From Phoronis australis (Eukaryota; Phoronida; Phoronidae): 64,000 nucleotides of DNA. Both the position numbers and the translations under genes were made by a program. Shown here in pieces: positions 11,141 to 22,418 of this stretch (its first letter is position 1; each line of letters begins with the position of its first letter). The DNA lies in contig NMRA01000031.1 in assembly GCA_002633005.1 (NCBI GenBank), positions 1,380,858 through 1,444,857 of the forward strand. The letters are read 5' to 3'. A model generated the notes under the pieces. That model was not told the DNA's origin. It searched no databases and worked only from the letters and a program-made list of their open reading frames with translations.

Positions 11141-14100
11141 CTGTAATAAACAAATTTTGAAATCACACACTAGCTAGAAATGTGAAAACATCTGTACTGG
11201 GGTAAGAAAAACTTGACATGGGACACACCCTTACCACAGAACATAAACTCCAATCACATACAAGCACAGCATACAGCATACTATATCAAGTGACCAAGGC
11301 GCAAGACCAAGTGTGCAATATTTAATAGCAGACACACTACAGATTTTGTACACATACAGTAAGCTGGTGGTATATATTTTTTGACAAATTGCAACTGTAT
11401 GATAATAAATACACCAAGCTTGAATATTCCTTTAATACTCAAAAATGTTATTCAAACTCAAGGGTATGTAAGGTTATTTAAGCTTGGCCAATATCATTCA
11501 TTAAGCTTTTTGATCCTACCTTAATCAGGGTTCCTTACTATAAAGCTCAAATAACTATGACACGTGTCTATTTGATCGCTAGTCAGCAAGAAAACATCTT
11601 GCTTGGTAAAGATATTCATTAAAGATAATCTGATTGATCTACATCACTGACCAGCAGTTTTGAATACTTGCAATGCAATTTTTGCCAAGAGACAAGGTTT
11701 TGCAAGCTTGCAAATCAGTGATGAAAAAGGTGATTGGCCTTCAAGCTTATTCCAGATTTTCAGTCAGGCCTGATTTACCTTACACATCAGCAGTCTTTCT
11801 CAAGTGAAGTGAGCTAGAAACATTAAGTTGGGCTATATTTGGTCAAGTTTAGCTAGTTAGAAGAAATAACATTATGCATTATGCTCAAGTGAGTGCCATA
11901 ACACTAACCACAAAGTACCCCAAGTGGCAAACTCAGTGAGAAAGTTCATGTAATGCTGCACTGATTCTCTCAATCATTGGCACTGTAACAACGCATAAAA
12001 TTAATAATTCAAAACCAACAGCCATGTGTATCTCTGAGATAAATAAAACCACTTACATCATTCTATTATTTAAGACCAAAGCGCTAAGTACAAGAATCAG
12101 TAATGCCGGAAATGTTAAGCATTTCTTACACAGCAGCACCATCTGGTGACCAATAAGCACACTGAAGCTAGTTGTAAGTTTGTTTCTCCCTTATACAATA
12201 ATGTGAGATCACATTAACAGTAAAATTGTGCCACTCGGACTTCATAACAAGAAAAGTTTGAGAAAAAACTCAGTGTTCATCTGCTCAAGGACATTCATGA
12301 TGTCAGGGTCCAACCTGACTATGAAACCGTACCGAAATTAACGCCATTACACAGCTGTTCCGTTATTTCAACAGCACAACCTGGCAAATCTCGATCCCCT
12401 CAGTTAAACTTGTTATAATCCTGCCTTCTATTGTGCACACTAAATTTGATGTAGACCACTAAATGCTTAAATATTGATCTCAACTAGTTCCTTATTCAAA
12501 TTAGAGGCTTGGAGAGCACTGACAGTCTGTTATCGCTTGACACCAGGTTGAACAAGCTGGCTTGTCCCAGTGGGTCATTTTATGCACTGAACATGGTCTT
12601 TCTGAGACAAGAAACCACTTTTCATGAAGAACATAATATGTTGAGACCAGATTTACAGCAGTAAACGTGGTTCAAATCAAAAGTGTAGTCTCTTTGAAGT
12701 AGCTCTAACAAACCACTGATTACCTGATTTACAATCAACCACACGCACATCTCTAGTTTCTCAGTGTTTAGTCCTCTCCTTATAATATCTGGTTTAATCC
12801 GAATGTCACAGTTCACTACAACAGTTACTGTCCTCAGACCCGGTATCATCTGTGTGACTTGGTCAGTGTGAGATATCAACTTGCTCCACTCTGCTTCCTT
12901 ACACTGTAACACCACATGGTTGATATTAGAGATTGGCTCCTCACAATGGAATGGAACAACCTAAAATGGAAAACAAAGGTTTCAGTCTGAATGATCTTGC
13001 CTTTGGAGACACTCAATGTTAAGCACATTGGTACTTGAATTAAACAACTGCTGAGGATTTCCGAAATAGCCCATTTTTCCGAAGACATAAACAGCCCCAG
13101 GGGGTTCTACTGCCAAAATGTACAGGCCAGGGCACTTATGGAAATTTGTGTTGCTGATCACTGGCCTCCATGGACTGAGTTCCCTGATGACATACTGTGG
13201 TCTTTGTTTCTGACTGTGTAAATAACTTCATTATACGACTATAAATATGACTGTATATGACTGAGTATATGACTTTGTATGTGACTCTGTACATAACTTC
13301 CTTACATGACTTTGTACCGTCGGAGGTCCCAAAGTCGTGAGTGTCCTAAAGTTGTGAACAATCTTATTTTCTCTTCTGCGCGATCCCGCGGCATCTAGCT
13401 TCGATGTTTCCAGCGTTCGCCTACTTACGAATGTCAAACGAATACCCAGACGTGTTGAAATTCACAATTTTATGATAATAAACAGTGAGTGGGTGGCTTC
13501 TTTTTTCAAACGTATCTTAAAAACAGCATATTTCACTAAATCCACTTTTTTGTGCATTTTCAGAATATATTTTCGAAACTATACATCATTCAGATTTGCA
13601 CAAACACACACTCCAGGGGCAGCTTGAACAATGCAAAATGTCCCAGGGTCGATCAAGTTTTGTAAAGCCAAAGCAGTAACATACAGAGAGATAACTGATG
13701 CTTAGCGTTTTACGTAAACATCCTCATTGAAAACATCTGTGCACATCAGAGTTGGGTGCAAAACACATAACAATTTATTTCAGTTGAAACTGAATTAATA
13801 AACAAAGTAATGCGTTTTTATGTCATCTAGAGTAACTGCAAGCACTGTAGTTGATTTGTGTGGCCTTACTTCGTGCATTTCTGTCCAAATGAAACGGTCA
13901 CGACTTTCGGTCCTCATTCAAAATGGCCGGTGATATGAGCGACCATTTCAAAACTCTGCTTACGGAGACAAACATGGGTTAAGACGGCAAAAACATGTAT
14001 ATTTGTGAAGGCTGATATATGTCCATGACATCACATGAGCAGTTGCTAACGAACATTGGGTAGTATGACAATCAGCTGCTTTTTATGCTTATATTCACGA

Positions 14101-17100
14101 CTTTAGGTCACCAGAGTCTATATGTTACTCTATTGCAAGTGTAACCCCCAGTTAAAGTATTGCATTCCTTGGCGTTTTTACTCAAGCTATGAGCTATTTC
14201 ATATAGTACCTTCAACAAAGCCACATGAGAGCAGTCATGTGGGTTTGCAAGACAAAGTTCTCGTTTGTTGTAAAATTTTGTGTACAAACCTCGTGAAATG
14301 ATGGCACACGAATGAAGTTTTTATAAGTACCCAAGGTGTGGTTACAGATTGTGATCTTATAAAGCTTCTGCATGAGAAAATATAATAAACCAGTTAAGTG
14401 TAATGAAATGATATCCAAGACGTGAGTTGTGAAATGTAGTAATTAATCAGAGTTCAGGCTGTCACCATACCTCAAAGTTGAGTTGTTTTAGAACACCAGT
14501 GATCGATGACTCGTCACTTTGTATGAAACCAGCTATGGCCACTTTATTGCACTGTACTGAAATACAAGGGTAATCACCTATGTAGCATGACAAGGGAAAC
14601 AACTCCAAGAAAATAACATATGTTGAGCCTCACTACATAAGACACTTGGAAAGTCATTGGAATATTCAATTTATCCTCACAATTCTCTTTCCTTCATTAA
14701 TATGATAGATGTTTTTTAAGTTGCTGCGCTGATTATGCAGAACAAATGAGGGTGTAGCAAGACGTGGTTATAATCAGGTTCACATATAAAATGCATTCCA
14801 GTAAATTGCTTTTGAAAAAAACTACTTTTTTGAACTTGACCATAATCAGAATTTCCTAGAAGAGTTTTTTACCACTGGAAAGATTACACTGGGTTATAGT
14901 TTGTGAAAACACATAGCCTATAACATCTCACTGATATTTCTAAACACAAAGCGGCCATCTTACCTCTAAGAACTCCTTCTAAAGCAAACAAGTCTTTCCT
15001 GTGTGTAACCTGTAGTGATACATATGGTGACGTGTGATTAACCACAGCACAATGGGGCAGTGATACATATGGTATGTAACCTGCAGTGATACATATGGAG
15101 TGTAACCCGCAGTGATACATATGGTGTGTAACCTGCAGTGATATATATGGTGTGTAACCTGCAGTGATATATATGGTGTGTAACCTGCAGTGATATATAT
15201 GGTTTGTAACCTGCAGTGATACATATGGCGTGTAACCCGCAGTGATACATATGGTGTGTAACCTGCAGTGATATATATGGTGTGTAACCTGCAGTGATAC
15301 ATATGGTGTGTAACCTGCAGTGATACATATGGTGTGTAACCTGCAGTGATACATATGGTGTATAACCTGCAGTGATACCTATGGTGTGAGATTAACCACA
15401 GCACAATGGCGCAAATGTTACATCAAAATGTCATGGTCTTGTCGTGTTACTATGGCGGAGTGGTTTGTAACATTGGCTACAGCAAGTTTGGCCATAGTCA
15501 CCAGAAATCACATTTATCAATTTCAGCGTGTTTACGTAAATAACAACAATAACATTTAATTAATAATGAAAATAATATTAATAACAACAACAAAAATAAT
15601 AATAATAATAATAACAGGCAACCACGAGAAACAGCATCCCTTCCAATTGCAAACCTTGTTTATCTTACAAAATTTTAAGGCATTTGTTTTTAAGCTTAAA
15701 ACAAACTTTAATGCAGATGACTGTGCTCATTGTAGATTAACTACCGCTGCAACTGTCCACTGCTGTCTCATTTTTCGAAACGATTTTTTATCGTCTGGCA
15801 CACTATTAAAGACTTTTCTCATTGAATGATGAACTGAGTGATTCTCGTTTCCAAGAAAGACAGCTTTAACCAATCATGTTATTTTCACTTTGACTTCAAG
15901 ATGAACGATTGAAAATGTTCACAGCACTGTGTGGCCGCATCACTGACATAAGTGAAAAATGCCTTGAAACCCAAGCAAAATGTACTAAGAGTAGATAAAC
16001 TACCTTCCACAGGTCCGTTGGTCCCTTCAACAGCTTCACTTTGCAGTTAGTGTACTTCTGAGCCAGATGTAAACACTCGGTACCATAGTCAAGGTCATGG
16101 TCTGAACACTGGGAATAGATAGTAGCAGAAGATGAACGGAACTCACAATCATGTAAGCTGCTGAAAAATCAAAAGGAAACCAGCAGGGGGAAGCTAACCT
16201 TTTTTTCAAGCGTGCATCAGCCGTTTGGTAACACGCTAAGGACAGTTCTACTTAGTTCTTAGATACACTTTAGGCACAGTGGACTGAACATGTGACGAGC
16301 TATAAACAGAACACAAACATATGGCAGAGTGAAATTTAAATAGGTTTGTTACAACTTGAGGCAAATGCCTATACTCTAATACCTAATTTTGATACACAAA
16401 TATGTAAGACTTTTCATAGTAATATAACTTCGGTATTAGAGGAGTGTTAAGATTTGTTTCAATGTGACAAGTTAAGAGCATTTATGGGTGACGATTGATC
16501 ACATTTGTTTTTGGCCAAAATATGAGTATGAAATTTAAAATTACAGTGTATGTAAACAACGACATATCGATCGACATTTTGGTTTATTAAAAGACCGAAA
16601 TGTCGATCAACATGTCGTTGTTTACATACACGCTAATTTTAAAGTAAGTGTGATAACTGCACGAAACTTAATTTCCAATTTAACTGGTTTTACTTGAGCA
16701 AAATATTAGCAAATACTAGTGATGACACTGTCCTTTGACCATGATACAGTGACCCCCCCGCGATAACTTTGATGAGACCAAAGTTAAATGTTCATGCTGT
16801 ACCGCAGCATCGACACTCCACACTTAAATCTCCCTACGATCCAGGACTGAAGTTAACAGTTCATACTGACTGCAACTCCCCAAAACATCAATGCATTGAC
16901 GTTGACATGAAAGGGCAATTGATTGCTTAAAAAGTAATGATGGCTAAGACCCAGTGCTTCAAAAATAATTGCCAAAATAGTAACTTTTCAATTAATGGTT
17001 GATTACCTTTAACAAATAATGGGAACAAAAAGGAAATTTCGATTATAATAAACTACAATGTTCTTAAACTTTACATTTGTGGAGAAATTTAACAAAACAG

Positions 17101-20100
17101 AATTCCACTTCCGCGGCATAGTGTGTGCTAAGTAACTGATGAATTACTGTTTAAAGCTTTTGTTCATCAGTCAGTTGACTGGTCTTACTCTGTCATATGC
17201 TTGTTGTATAACTGCGTACTGGAAAGCTTGAGGCATTTCACTGGCCCAGAACTTGGATCTGTCTAGTGATTCACTCAGGAAGTTATCGTCATCAACTTTA
17301 ATCACCGTGGAAACAAGAGGACGGACGACACCAGCAGCCTGAAACATAAATACAGAAAGTTTATGGAAATATGGACCAACAGAAACTGAAGAGAAATTCA
17401 AAATGAATCACAACAGCTATTCACTACTTGCACGAATTTGTCATTACGCTTGAAAACGAGCTGCTGTCTCCAAACTATAATGTTTCTGCATGTTTGGAAT
17501 ACGCGCCCTTTCACGTTTGCGTTGTTAGAATTGATACTGAACAACAATGCACAGCAATAATTTTTGCAGCGTCACCAAAATGCGCAAGCAGTGAACAGAA
17601 CACATAAATATCTTTGAGCATAACTGAAATGACTTAACTAGTTCATGGTTTCAGTTTACTGGTCTGTACGTTGTTTTCAACAAATTATTAAAAATAAAAA
17701 TAAATTATCATTTTAATAATAATAAACAATGAGCACTTTGAAACATTTCAAACAAGCTGCTGGAGCTTCCACGAATTTAAGCCAGTGTCCAACGCGAGTT
17801 TCAAATCCGATCCCAATCCAACATACTCCATATTCCTTGGCTGCCATTGCCACCCCTAGAGTTGTCTCTTCAGGAACAAACGGCCGGACAGCGTCATGGA
17901 TGATAACAACATCAGGAATGAAGCCACATTCTGAAATTAAACGATGGGTATTTCATGTTCATTTTTTCATGCTGTTTTTGTTTTAAAAGCAATAAATAAT
18001 GCGTAGTGACACATTTTAATGATAACGGTATGATTTATGTGTAAGTGTCAATGAGTGCTGTGTTTCAATATGGCTGTCTTGGTTTACACAGGGCAGAACT
18101 CTCCTTTGTTACGAAGGTGGGAAAGCCTTTTGTTTTCCCTGACCTTTTCCGGAATGTCAAATTTTCGCTGACCATGTTGGAAACTGTTGAGATGTATGGC
18201 CATGGAAATATTTTCGATTTCAACTGTTTAAAATTATCACTATTCAACAACTATTTTAAGAAAGGGAATTCTGTTTGGGTCAAAATAAACCCAACGAACT
18301 TGCTTTATCCACCTGCTTTTCATTTTGTTATCTTTGATTGATGTCGGGAGGGCGAAATAACTTAATCTCATGCATCCACTGGTATTTGTCAAGTTTACCC
18401 AACTTTCTCCTGTTAAGAGTTGCAAACCCAGAGCACAACAGTAATACCTCGTTGGCATTGGAAGGACGAATAGAGTAAATACAGCTGAGGAAACTTGTAA
18501 AAAATATGACAACAATAAAGAACATATGGAACGCCAATGGTACAAAAATGAGGTTAAAAAAGCTTGATGAATATTGTAGCATTGTGGGTAAATACGAGCG
18601 AGATTTGAGAGTTGCTATGTGGGACAGCCCCTATTAAGGCTGTTAGTGCGTGCTTCCAGGTTTTTTACAGGACAATAACTTGCTCATACTAGTACATAAC
18701 TCTTATTCCAGGGTTTCTATATACCACAAATCTTGTTTATATCCCCTGGCCACCGACCAATACTTGACCAAAGAATTATTTGTTTCAGTTTCCATGTACC
18801 ACAAATCTTGTTTATTTCCCCTGGTCACCGACCAATACTTGACCAAAGAATTATTTATTTCAGTTGTAAGTACAACATATTTGTTGCAACAAAAATGAAC
18901 ACGTCCTGACAAAGAGAAGTAGGAAGCAGACAATATTCTAAGGGTCAGTATAAAAGTGACACTGATAACCATGGCAAGATCAATCCAGGTGAAGTGGGAA
19001 GTTCATATTTGTGTAAGCAGCAACACCTGCACTGAGCACTAACTTTAATTTCTCATTTTGGCTCTGGTTGAAGGGGTGTCACCAGAAAATTCAACTAATC
19101 TGTTACAAAATTATCCAGTTACAAGGCATATTGCTGTGCTGACTCAACTTTAAGGCCTACCATGCTCAAGAGCTGTCACACCGCCAGATATAGACCTGTG
19201 TCTAGTGCTGCCCCCTGTGGTTGTTCTCACTTTATGGAAGTTATGCCTGTCAATCACAGATGTCACAAGAGGTTGACATGTAGCAGATACTGGGACAACT
19301 ATGTGATGTATCCATGGTAACCTGTGAAAGAGTCAGTGGCAGTGTCTAATATCAGTTTTTGAACTCAAACTCTAGAATACTTTTGGCACTTTCTATTCTG
19401 CTTTAATACTGGCACAGAGCAAGTGTGTATGGTTATGTTGGTTGAGTAGATCTATGACTTTGGCAGATCAGTTCTATTCCATGTTCCCACACGGAGGAGG
19501 CAGCATGCCCTAGTGTGATAAGTGGCCGCTTCCTTTACTCAAACTGGAGGTATATAGTCCCAGTGGAGCACACTGCTTCACCCTTGAGTCAGGTCTCGTA
19601 ACTCCTCAGCTCAGATTTAACTATAATATATCAAAAAAGCATAATAGTTCCGAATGATCAGTGCAATAGCCCAACTGAGCAGCCCATGCACGTAGGTACG
19701 TACATACTGTACTAGACTGCCAGCAATTATTTTTTATGTTCATACTTGATGATCCCTAGACGCCAGCAACAAAATTTAGGGAGTTCAAACTCAAGATTAC
19801 AAATTTAAACCAGAACTTAAAAAGATATCACTGGCAACTGACAGGGCAGTGGCTCAGTTAGACAGTGCCACCGTCTCAACTTGCTCCAGTAGACGATGGC
19901 CATCCCATAGGCCCTCCATATGCGGAAGCTTCTTGGTGAGTTATGCCTCACATGGATTAAATGATTAATGTTATGTTGAGCATATAAGTAGCTCTTTCCA
20001 GCTCGAACAAATACTCTCGTGATCAAATTTTTTAAACAGTCCTTCGGCTTCTTTCAGTTGCCCAAATTGGCAACTGGCCATTTTACACTGATTGTGTTAG

Positions 20101-20816
20101 GGGATGTGACATATTCCCTGGCAGTAGCAGTGTAAAAATGTAATCAGTGTGATGTATAATTCACCGAAAATCTTCTAGTGTATGAAGAACCTATGAGACA
20201 GAAACCGTCTCTGCTACCCACTGGGGTTTGTGCCAGCGCTGCGGCCTATCGAAGTGGTACTGCTGTGTGTGAACTTGGAATCCTGCTTTATCTCAAGATC
20301 GCGTGTGCGTGAACTTGGAATATGTGAGAAAGCTTGACATTCATGTTCATAAAAAATTGCATTGCATGAAATCAAATCACAATTGATTAAAATAATGTAC
20401 TGTCTACTGAACGAAAAATTTCACCCCATTCCCTTGGCTTAAACTAAAGAATATTCAATTCCGAGTTCACGCATACACGATCAGAAATTGCGGTACCTGA
20501 TTTAGAGAAGCTGGCAATCACTGAATAACGGCCCGTTACTTAGTGGATCAAAATAGTTCTCTAAATCAGGGATCGCTATATCAGTATATCCGACCAGTGC
20601 CAAGGATTCCCGAGAACCAGCAACGCCAACGCGCAAACACAACTTAATTGCAATATACCTGTGGAATGCCTCGATGCTGTAGCTGATAAGCAGACGGCCG
20701 CCAACCTCACAATACTGTTTAGGTGTTGATAGCCCCATCCTTTCTCCACTTCCACCGGCAGGCAAAACAACACCAACGCTGAACCCGCAGCCCCGCGTAT
20801 CCCCTTCGTTCGGCAT
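11048..20816 (-). CDS. CRPPA: ISPD/CRPPA: CDP-ribitol-synthesising cytidylyltransferase (8 exons found, one missing)
   Basis: The known family activity is cytidyl transfer from CTP to ribitol 5-phosphate, giving CDP-ribitol, the donor used by fukutin and FKRP on alpha-dystroglycan. Exon 1 carries the glycine-rich nucleotide loop and lysine ([15 protein letters not shown]). A later exon has [15 protein letters not shown], then [16 protein letters not shown] and [16 protein letters not shown], then [13 protein letters not shown], all diagnostic of the IspD-like family. The C-terminal half is diverged but ends with a segment alignable to the vertebrate C-terminus. Every located intron has GT-AG ends, and adjoining phases agree except across the gap between exons 1 and 3. 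There a phase-2 end meets an exon starting with two bases of a codon, so one exon of length 3n+2 is required. Translated exons sum to about 326 residues, against about 450 in human. Confidence 0.9.
12724..12960 (-). CDS. CRPPA: ISPD exon, diverged C-terminal domain
   Basis: Acceptor TTCCATTTTAG, 79 whole codons, donor CAG before GTAATC. It opens [19 protein letters not shown] and contains [18 protein letters not shown] and MCVWLIVNQ. Similarity to vertebrate ISPD is weak here. The assignment rests on phase continuity, position and hydrophobic-strand pattern. Confidence 0.7.
14471..14556 (-). CDS. CRPPA: ISPD exon, start of C-terminal domain
   Basis: Acceptor TATTTCAG and donor GAG before GTATGG. 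It starts with two bases completing a valine, then [20 protein letters not shown] and VLKQLNFE. The phase fits both neighbouring exons. Confidence 0.85.
14964..15009 (-). CDS. CRPPA: ISPD micro-exon [15 protein letters not shown]
   Basis: A 46-base exon: acceptor CACTACAG, then GTTACACACAGGAAAGAC, donor before GTAAGATGG. It encodes [15 protein letters not shown] plus one base and matches the vertebrate VTYKRDLYAAE segment after DLWK. The upstream intron begins immediately with the 26-bp minisatellite, whose units resemble this acceptor. Confidence 0.88.
15012..15386. repeat. 26-bp minisatellite abutting an ISPD splice acceptor
   Basis: About 13-14 units containing CATATGGTGTGTAACCTG joined to CAGTGATA, with TATATATGG, CCCGCAG and other variants. 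On the coding (minus) strand each unit reads CACTGCAGGTTACACAC, nearly the same as the true acceptor and exon start CACTACAG/GTTACACAC at 15009. Both ends of the array carry the same flank, ATTAACCACAGCACAATGG (near 15038 and 15392). Long open frames across it in all minus frames are artefacts of the 78-bp super-period. Confidence 0.93.
15540..15616. repeat. (AAT)n/(AAC)n simple repeat
   Basis: Runs of AATAAT and AACAAC triplets in an ISPD intron. Confidence 0.8.
16004..16108 (-). CDS. CRPPA: ISPD exon with [10 protein letters not shown] motif
   Basis: Acceptor TTCCCAG, 35 whole codons, donor AAG before GTAGTT. Encodes [19 protein letters not shown] and [16 protein letters not shown], closely parallel to the vertebrate segment ending in DLWK. 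Confidence 0.92.
16534..16643. mobile_element. Near-perfect long hairpin (MITE-like)
   Basis: TTTAAAATTACAGTGTATG at the left pairs with CATACACGCTAATTTTAAA at the right. The inner arms (TAAACAACGACAT, ATCGATC, GACATTTTGGT) are complementary across a loop of about 11 bases. It lies in an ISPD intron. Confidence 0.75.
17189..17338 (-). CDS. CRPPA: ISPD exon with SEMPQAF motif
   Basis: Acceptor TTTCAG, 50 whole codons, donor AGA before GTAAGA. Encodes [20 protein letters not shown] through [20 protein letters not shown] and YDR. The S/T-x-x-P-Q-A-F block is a hallmark of the family. Confidence 0.92.
17827..17930 (-). CDS. CRPPA: ISPD exon with [11 protein letters not shown] motif
   Basis: Acceptor TTTCAG then AA TGT GGC; donor GGA before GTATGT. 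Encodes (E)[17 protein letters not shown] and [17 protein letters not shown]. The IHDAVRP motif carries the active-site aspartate of the IspD family. 104 bases, entering with two bases of a split codon and leaving in phase 0. Confidence 0.92.
18713..18866. repeat. Tandem 75-bp duplication
   Basis: Two adjacent copies containing CCACAAATCTTGTTTAT and ACCAATACTTGACCAAAGAA, each ending TTATTTGTTTCAG or TTATTTATTTCAG, differ at only a few positions. Confidence 0.85.
19845..20210. repeat. Dispersed repeat shared with 4001-4640
   Basis: Shares with the 4-kb region the blocks AACAAATACTCTCGTGATCA, TTGCCCAAATTGGCAACTGG and GTATGAAGAACCTATGAGAC. The left end has an A-box-like TGGCTCAGTTAGACAGTGCC. 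Confidence 0.45.
20266..20480. repeat. Relative of the 5805-6104 MITE
   Basis: GTGTGAACTTGGAATCCTG near the left end and TTCCGAGTTCACGCATACAC near the right are roughly inverted. The internal AAAAATTGCATTGCATGAAA parallels the 5.8-kb copy. Confidence 0.4.
20659..20816 (-). CDS. CRPPA: ISPD exon 1 (start codon and nucleotide-binding loop)
   Basis: Starts at the ATG of [15 protein letters not shown], followed by [20 protein letters not shown] and [11 protein letters not shown] preferred this ATG because the frame upstream lacks another ATG (it opens with TTG) and family similarity begins soon after. The exon ends CAC AG before GTATATT, phase 2. The frame stays open past the donor to 20502, but that translation leaves the family pattern. 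Confidence 0.88.
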
Positions 20817-21690
20817 GTTGCTGGAAACAGCTACAGCTATCTCCAGTAAGCGAAACTTATTTTTGTGCAAGCACCCTCTGTTGGGAAATATGCACTGAAG
20901 ATTTCGGCATTGTCTCGAACGAAAATATGTCTGGGCAAGGGGGTGTATTGCAATCTATTTTCAGACTTTATTATTAACATTATTAATTTATTTACTAATA
21001 TACATAATTAAACACAGTAATGAGGTAAGTTACAACAAATTAAAAAAATAATTATGCACACCGTATGGATGACCAAAAAGTTAAAAACTTATATTCGTGG
21101 TGGTCCATAAACAAGTTAAAAATTAAAGAGAATAAATAAAATGTAATTCATTATACAGGAGGAGTGAAAGATGTGAAAGAAACTAGGTATAGGTAAAATG
21201 AGAAGAAAAAGACTACAGGATGATAAATGAATAGATACATTAATTAAATTTATAAACAAAATCGGAATTATTATTTCCCTCAGTAAGGCTAAATACATAT
21301 TGTTTAATTTGTCGTTTAAAAGTATTTAAATCTGTAATGTCTCTCAGGTGGCCAGGAAGTGACTCCACAGAACTATGGCTGAATTCAAAAAAGTCTTAGA
21401 TCCATATGTTTTAATTCTTGGCTGAAGAAAACCGTTATTGTTCCCCGGAAGTAGTGTGAGAATGGCGTGGTCTAAGTGCTGAAAAGTGACCAAGAAGATA
21501 ATTTTGGTCGTTGCCATGAACAATTTTATAATGAATAGGATGTAGATTGAGTTGGTTAACTCTATTTTCCATTTAGCCACCCAAGAGACTGAAAATGGTA
21601 AAAAGTAATGCGAGTACGAGTATGTAAACACTGAGTACCTTTCGAAACATAAGTTCTTGTTCGTTTCGTTTCCCGGAACCCATACGTTAT
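20817..21690. other. Upstream of ISPD; no further gene recognised
   Basis: Contains the presumed ISPD 5' UTR/promoter side, then AT-rich sequence with no supported gene. No TATA box or other promoter element could be assigned with confidence. Confidence 0.35.
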
Positions 21691-21991
21691 CAGGGGTACC
21701 ATTGAATCAGAAGCTCGAACAACCGAGAACCCGCCGTATGCATACGAACCCATGAGTCATACATGCGAACCCAAATATCACGCATACCAGCAAAACTCAT
21801 CCGAATAAACCACAAAAATGACAACACAAATCATACGCACGAACCACTGAAACGAGTTCGTGCGTGAGATTCGGATGCTCGTGTGCACGTTTGTGTTGGT
21901 ATGTGTGATTTTTGGGGTTCGTATGCCGGTGATTCATCATGGTTCGTGCCTAAGATGCGTTGCTCGTGCGTATGATTCTAAGGTACCCTTG
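21691..21991. mobile_element. MITE-like element with GGGTACC ends
   Basis: AGGGGTACCATTGAATCAG at the left is inverted as TGATTCTAAGGTACCCTT at the right. The interior is full of imperfect complementary CGAACC/GGTTCG and CATACG/CGTATG words, so most of it could fold on itself. Confidence 0.6.
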
Positions 21992-22007
21992 CAAAATTAG
22001 CTTATTA

Positions 22008-22260
22008 TGCAAGAAAATGACGTTTATTAGTTAGATTGTTTTTCACTTAAACAGCTGCCATGGCAATGACTGTGACGGGCAAGCTGAGTATTGATTGACT
22101 GGCTAAGGTTTTGGCCATAATCCCCCTAAAATTCTCCTGCATATACCATTTGGCAGTTCCGGGGTGCAACTGTAGAAAAATCCTGGCTAATACTCTGCCC
22201 CCCAACTCAAAATCCTCGATCCGCCCTTGATGTTGATACAAGTTTCACGTCGAGGTGACG
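22008..22260. repeat. Dispersed repeat, second copy at 30520-30700, split by a small element
   Basis: GCAAGAAAATGACGTTTATT, TTTTTCACTTAAA, GACGGGCAAG and AAGTTTCACGTCGAGGTGAC occur in the same order at 30520-30700. Here the copy is interrupted at about 22105-22229 by a minus-orientation member of the CAGGGGCGGAT element family. Confidence 0.7.
22105..22229 (-). mobile_element. Small hAT-like element, CAGGGGCGGAT family (decayed)
   Basis: Contains the family blocks read in reverse: CCCCCTAAAATTCTCC, CATTTGGCAGTTC, CCTGGCTAATACTCTGCCC and a terminal ATCCTCGATCCGCCC. Other members are at 24560, 44405 and 57579. Confidence 0.6.
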
Positions 22261-22272
22261 AGTGAGCATAAC

Positions 22273-22418
22273 CGTTTCATTATCGTTTAGTTTTATCGCC
22301 TATCAATAGATGACGTTGCTAGTATCAAGCCTCTGGTTCGAAATAGTAATAGTTATAGCCCCCACTTTTTTCAGTGCTGCGTCGCCCATAGTAATTGCAG
22401 CCAATCTTAGTTGAAACA
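22273..22418 (+). repeat. Left LTR of the Gypsy-type element
   Basis: Shares TATCGTTTAGTTTTATCGCC and CAGCCAATCTT with 25753-25887 but is diverged in the middle. Confidence 0.6.

Larger units (their letters stand above)
17931..20658 (-). other. ISPD intron(s), with the expected second exon not found
   Basis: The family segment between the ALER/AFHR region and [11 protein letters not shown], about 65 residues in human including a conserved R-H-R-S-I, should lie here. I could not recognise it in any minus-strand frame. The region instead holds a tandem 75-bp duplication (18713-18866), dispersed repeats at 19845-20480 and a small hairpin of TGATTTAGAGA / TCTCTAAATCA around 20500-20570. Either the exon is highly diverged or it is lost in this assembly. 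Confidence 0.5.

Noticed and set aside
15012-15386. CRISPR-like array of regular repeats
   Set aside because: Units are contiguous without unique spacers, and the genome is animal.
14884-15404. Overlapping 96-156-codon minus-strand frames rich in YHCRLHTI repeats
   Set aside because: Produced by the 26-bp minisatellite, whose 78-bp super-period opens all three frames; only the last 46 bases are a real ISPD exon.
18045-18582. Frames of 61-101 codons on both strands
   Set aside because: Mutually overlapping; no motif or splice sites and they did not supply the missing ISPD exon.
20502-20658. Extension of ISPD exon 1 beyond the GTATATT donor
   Set aside because: The frame stays open but leaves the family pattern immediately after AFHR, and the phase-2 donor fits the gene.
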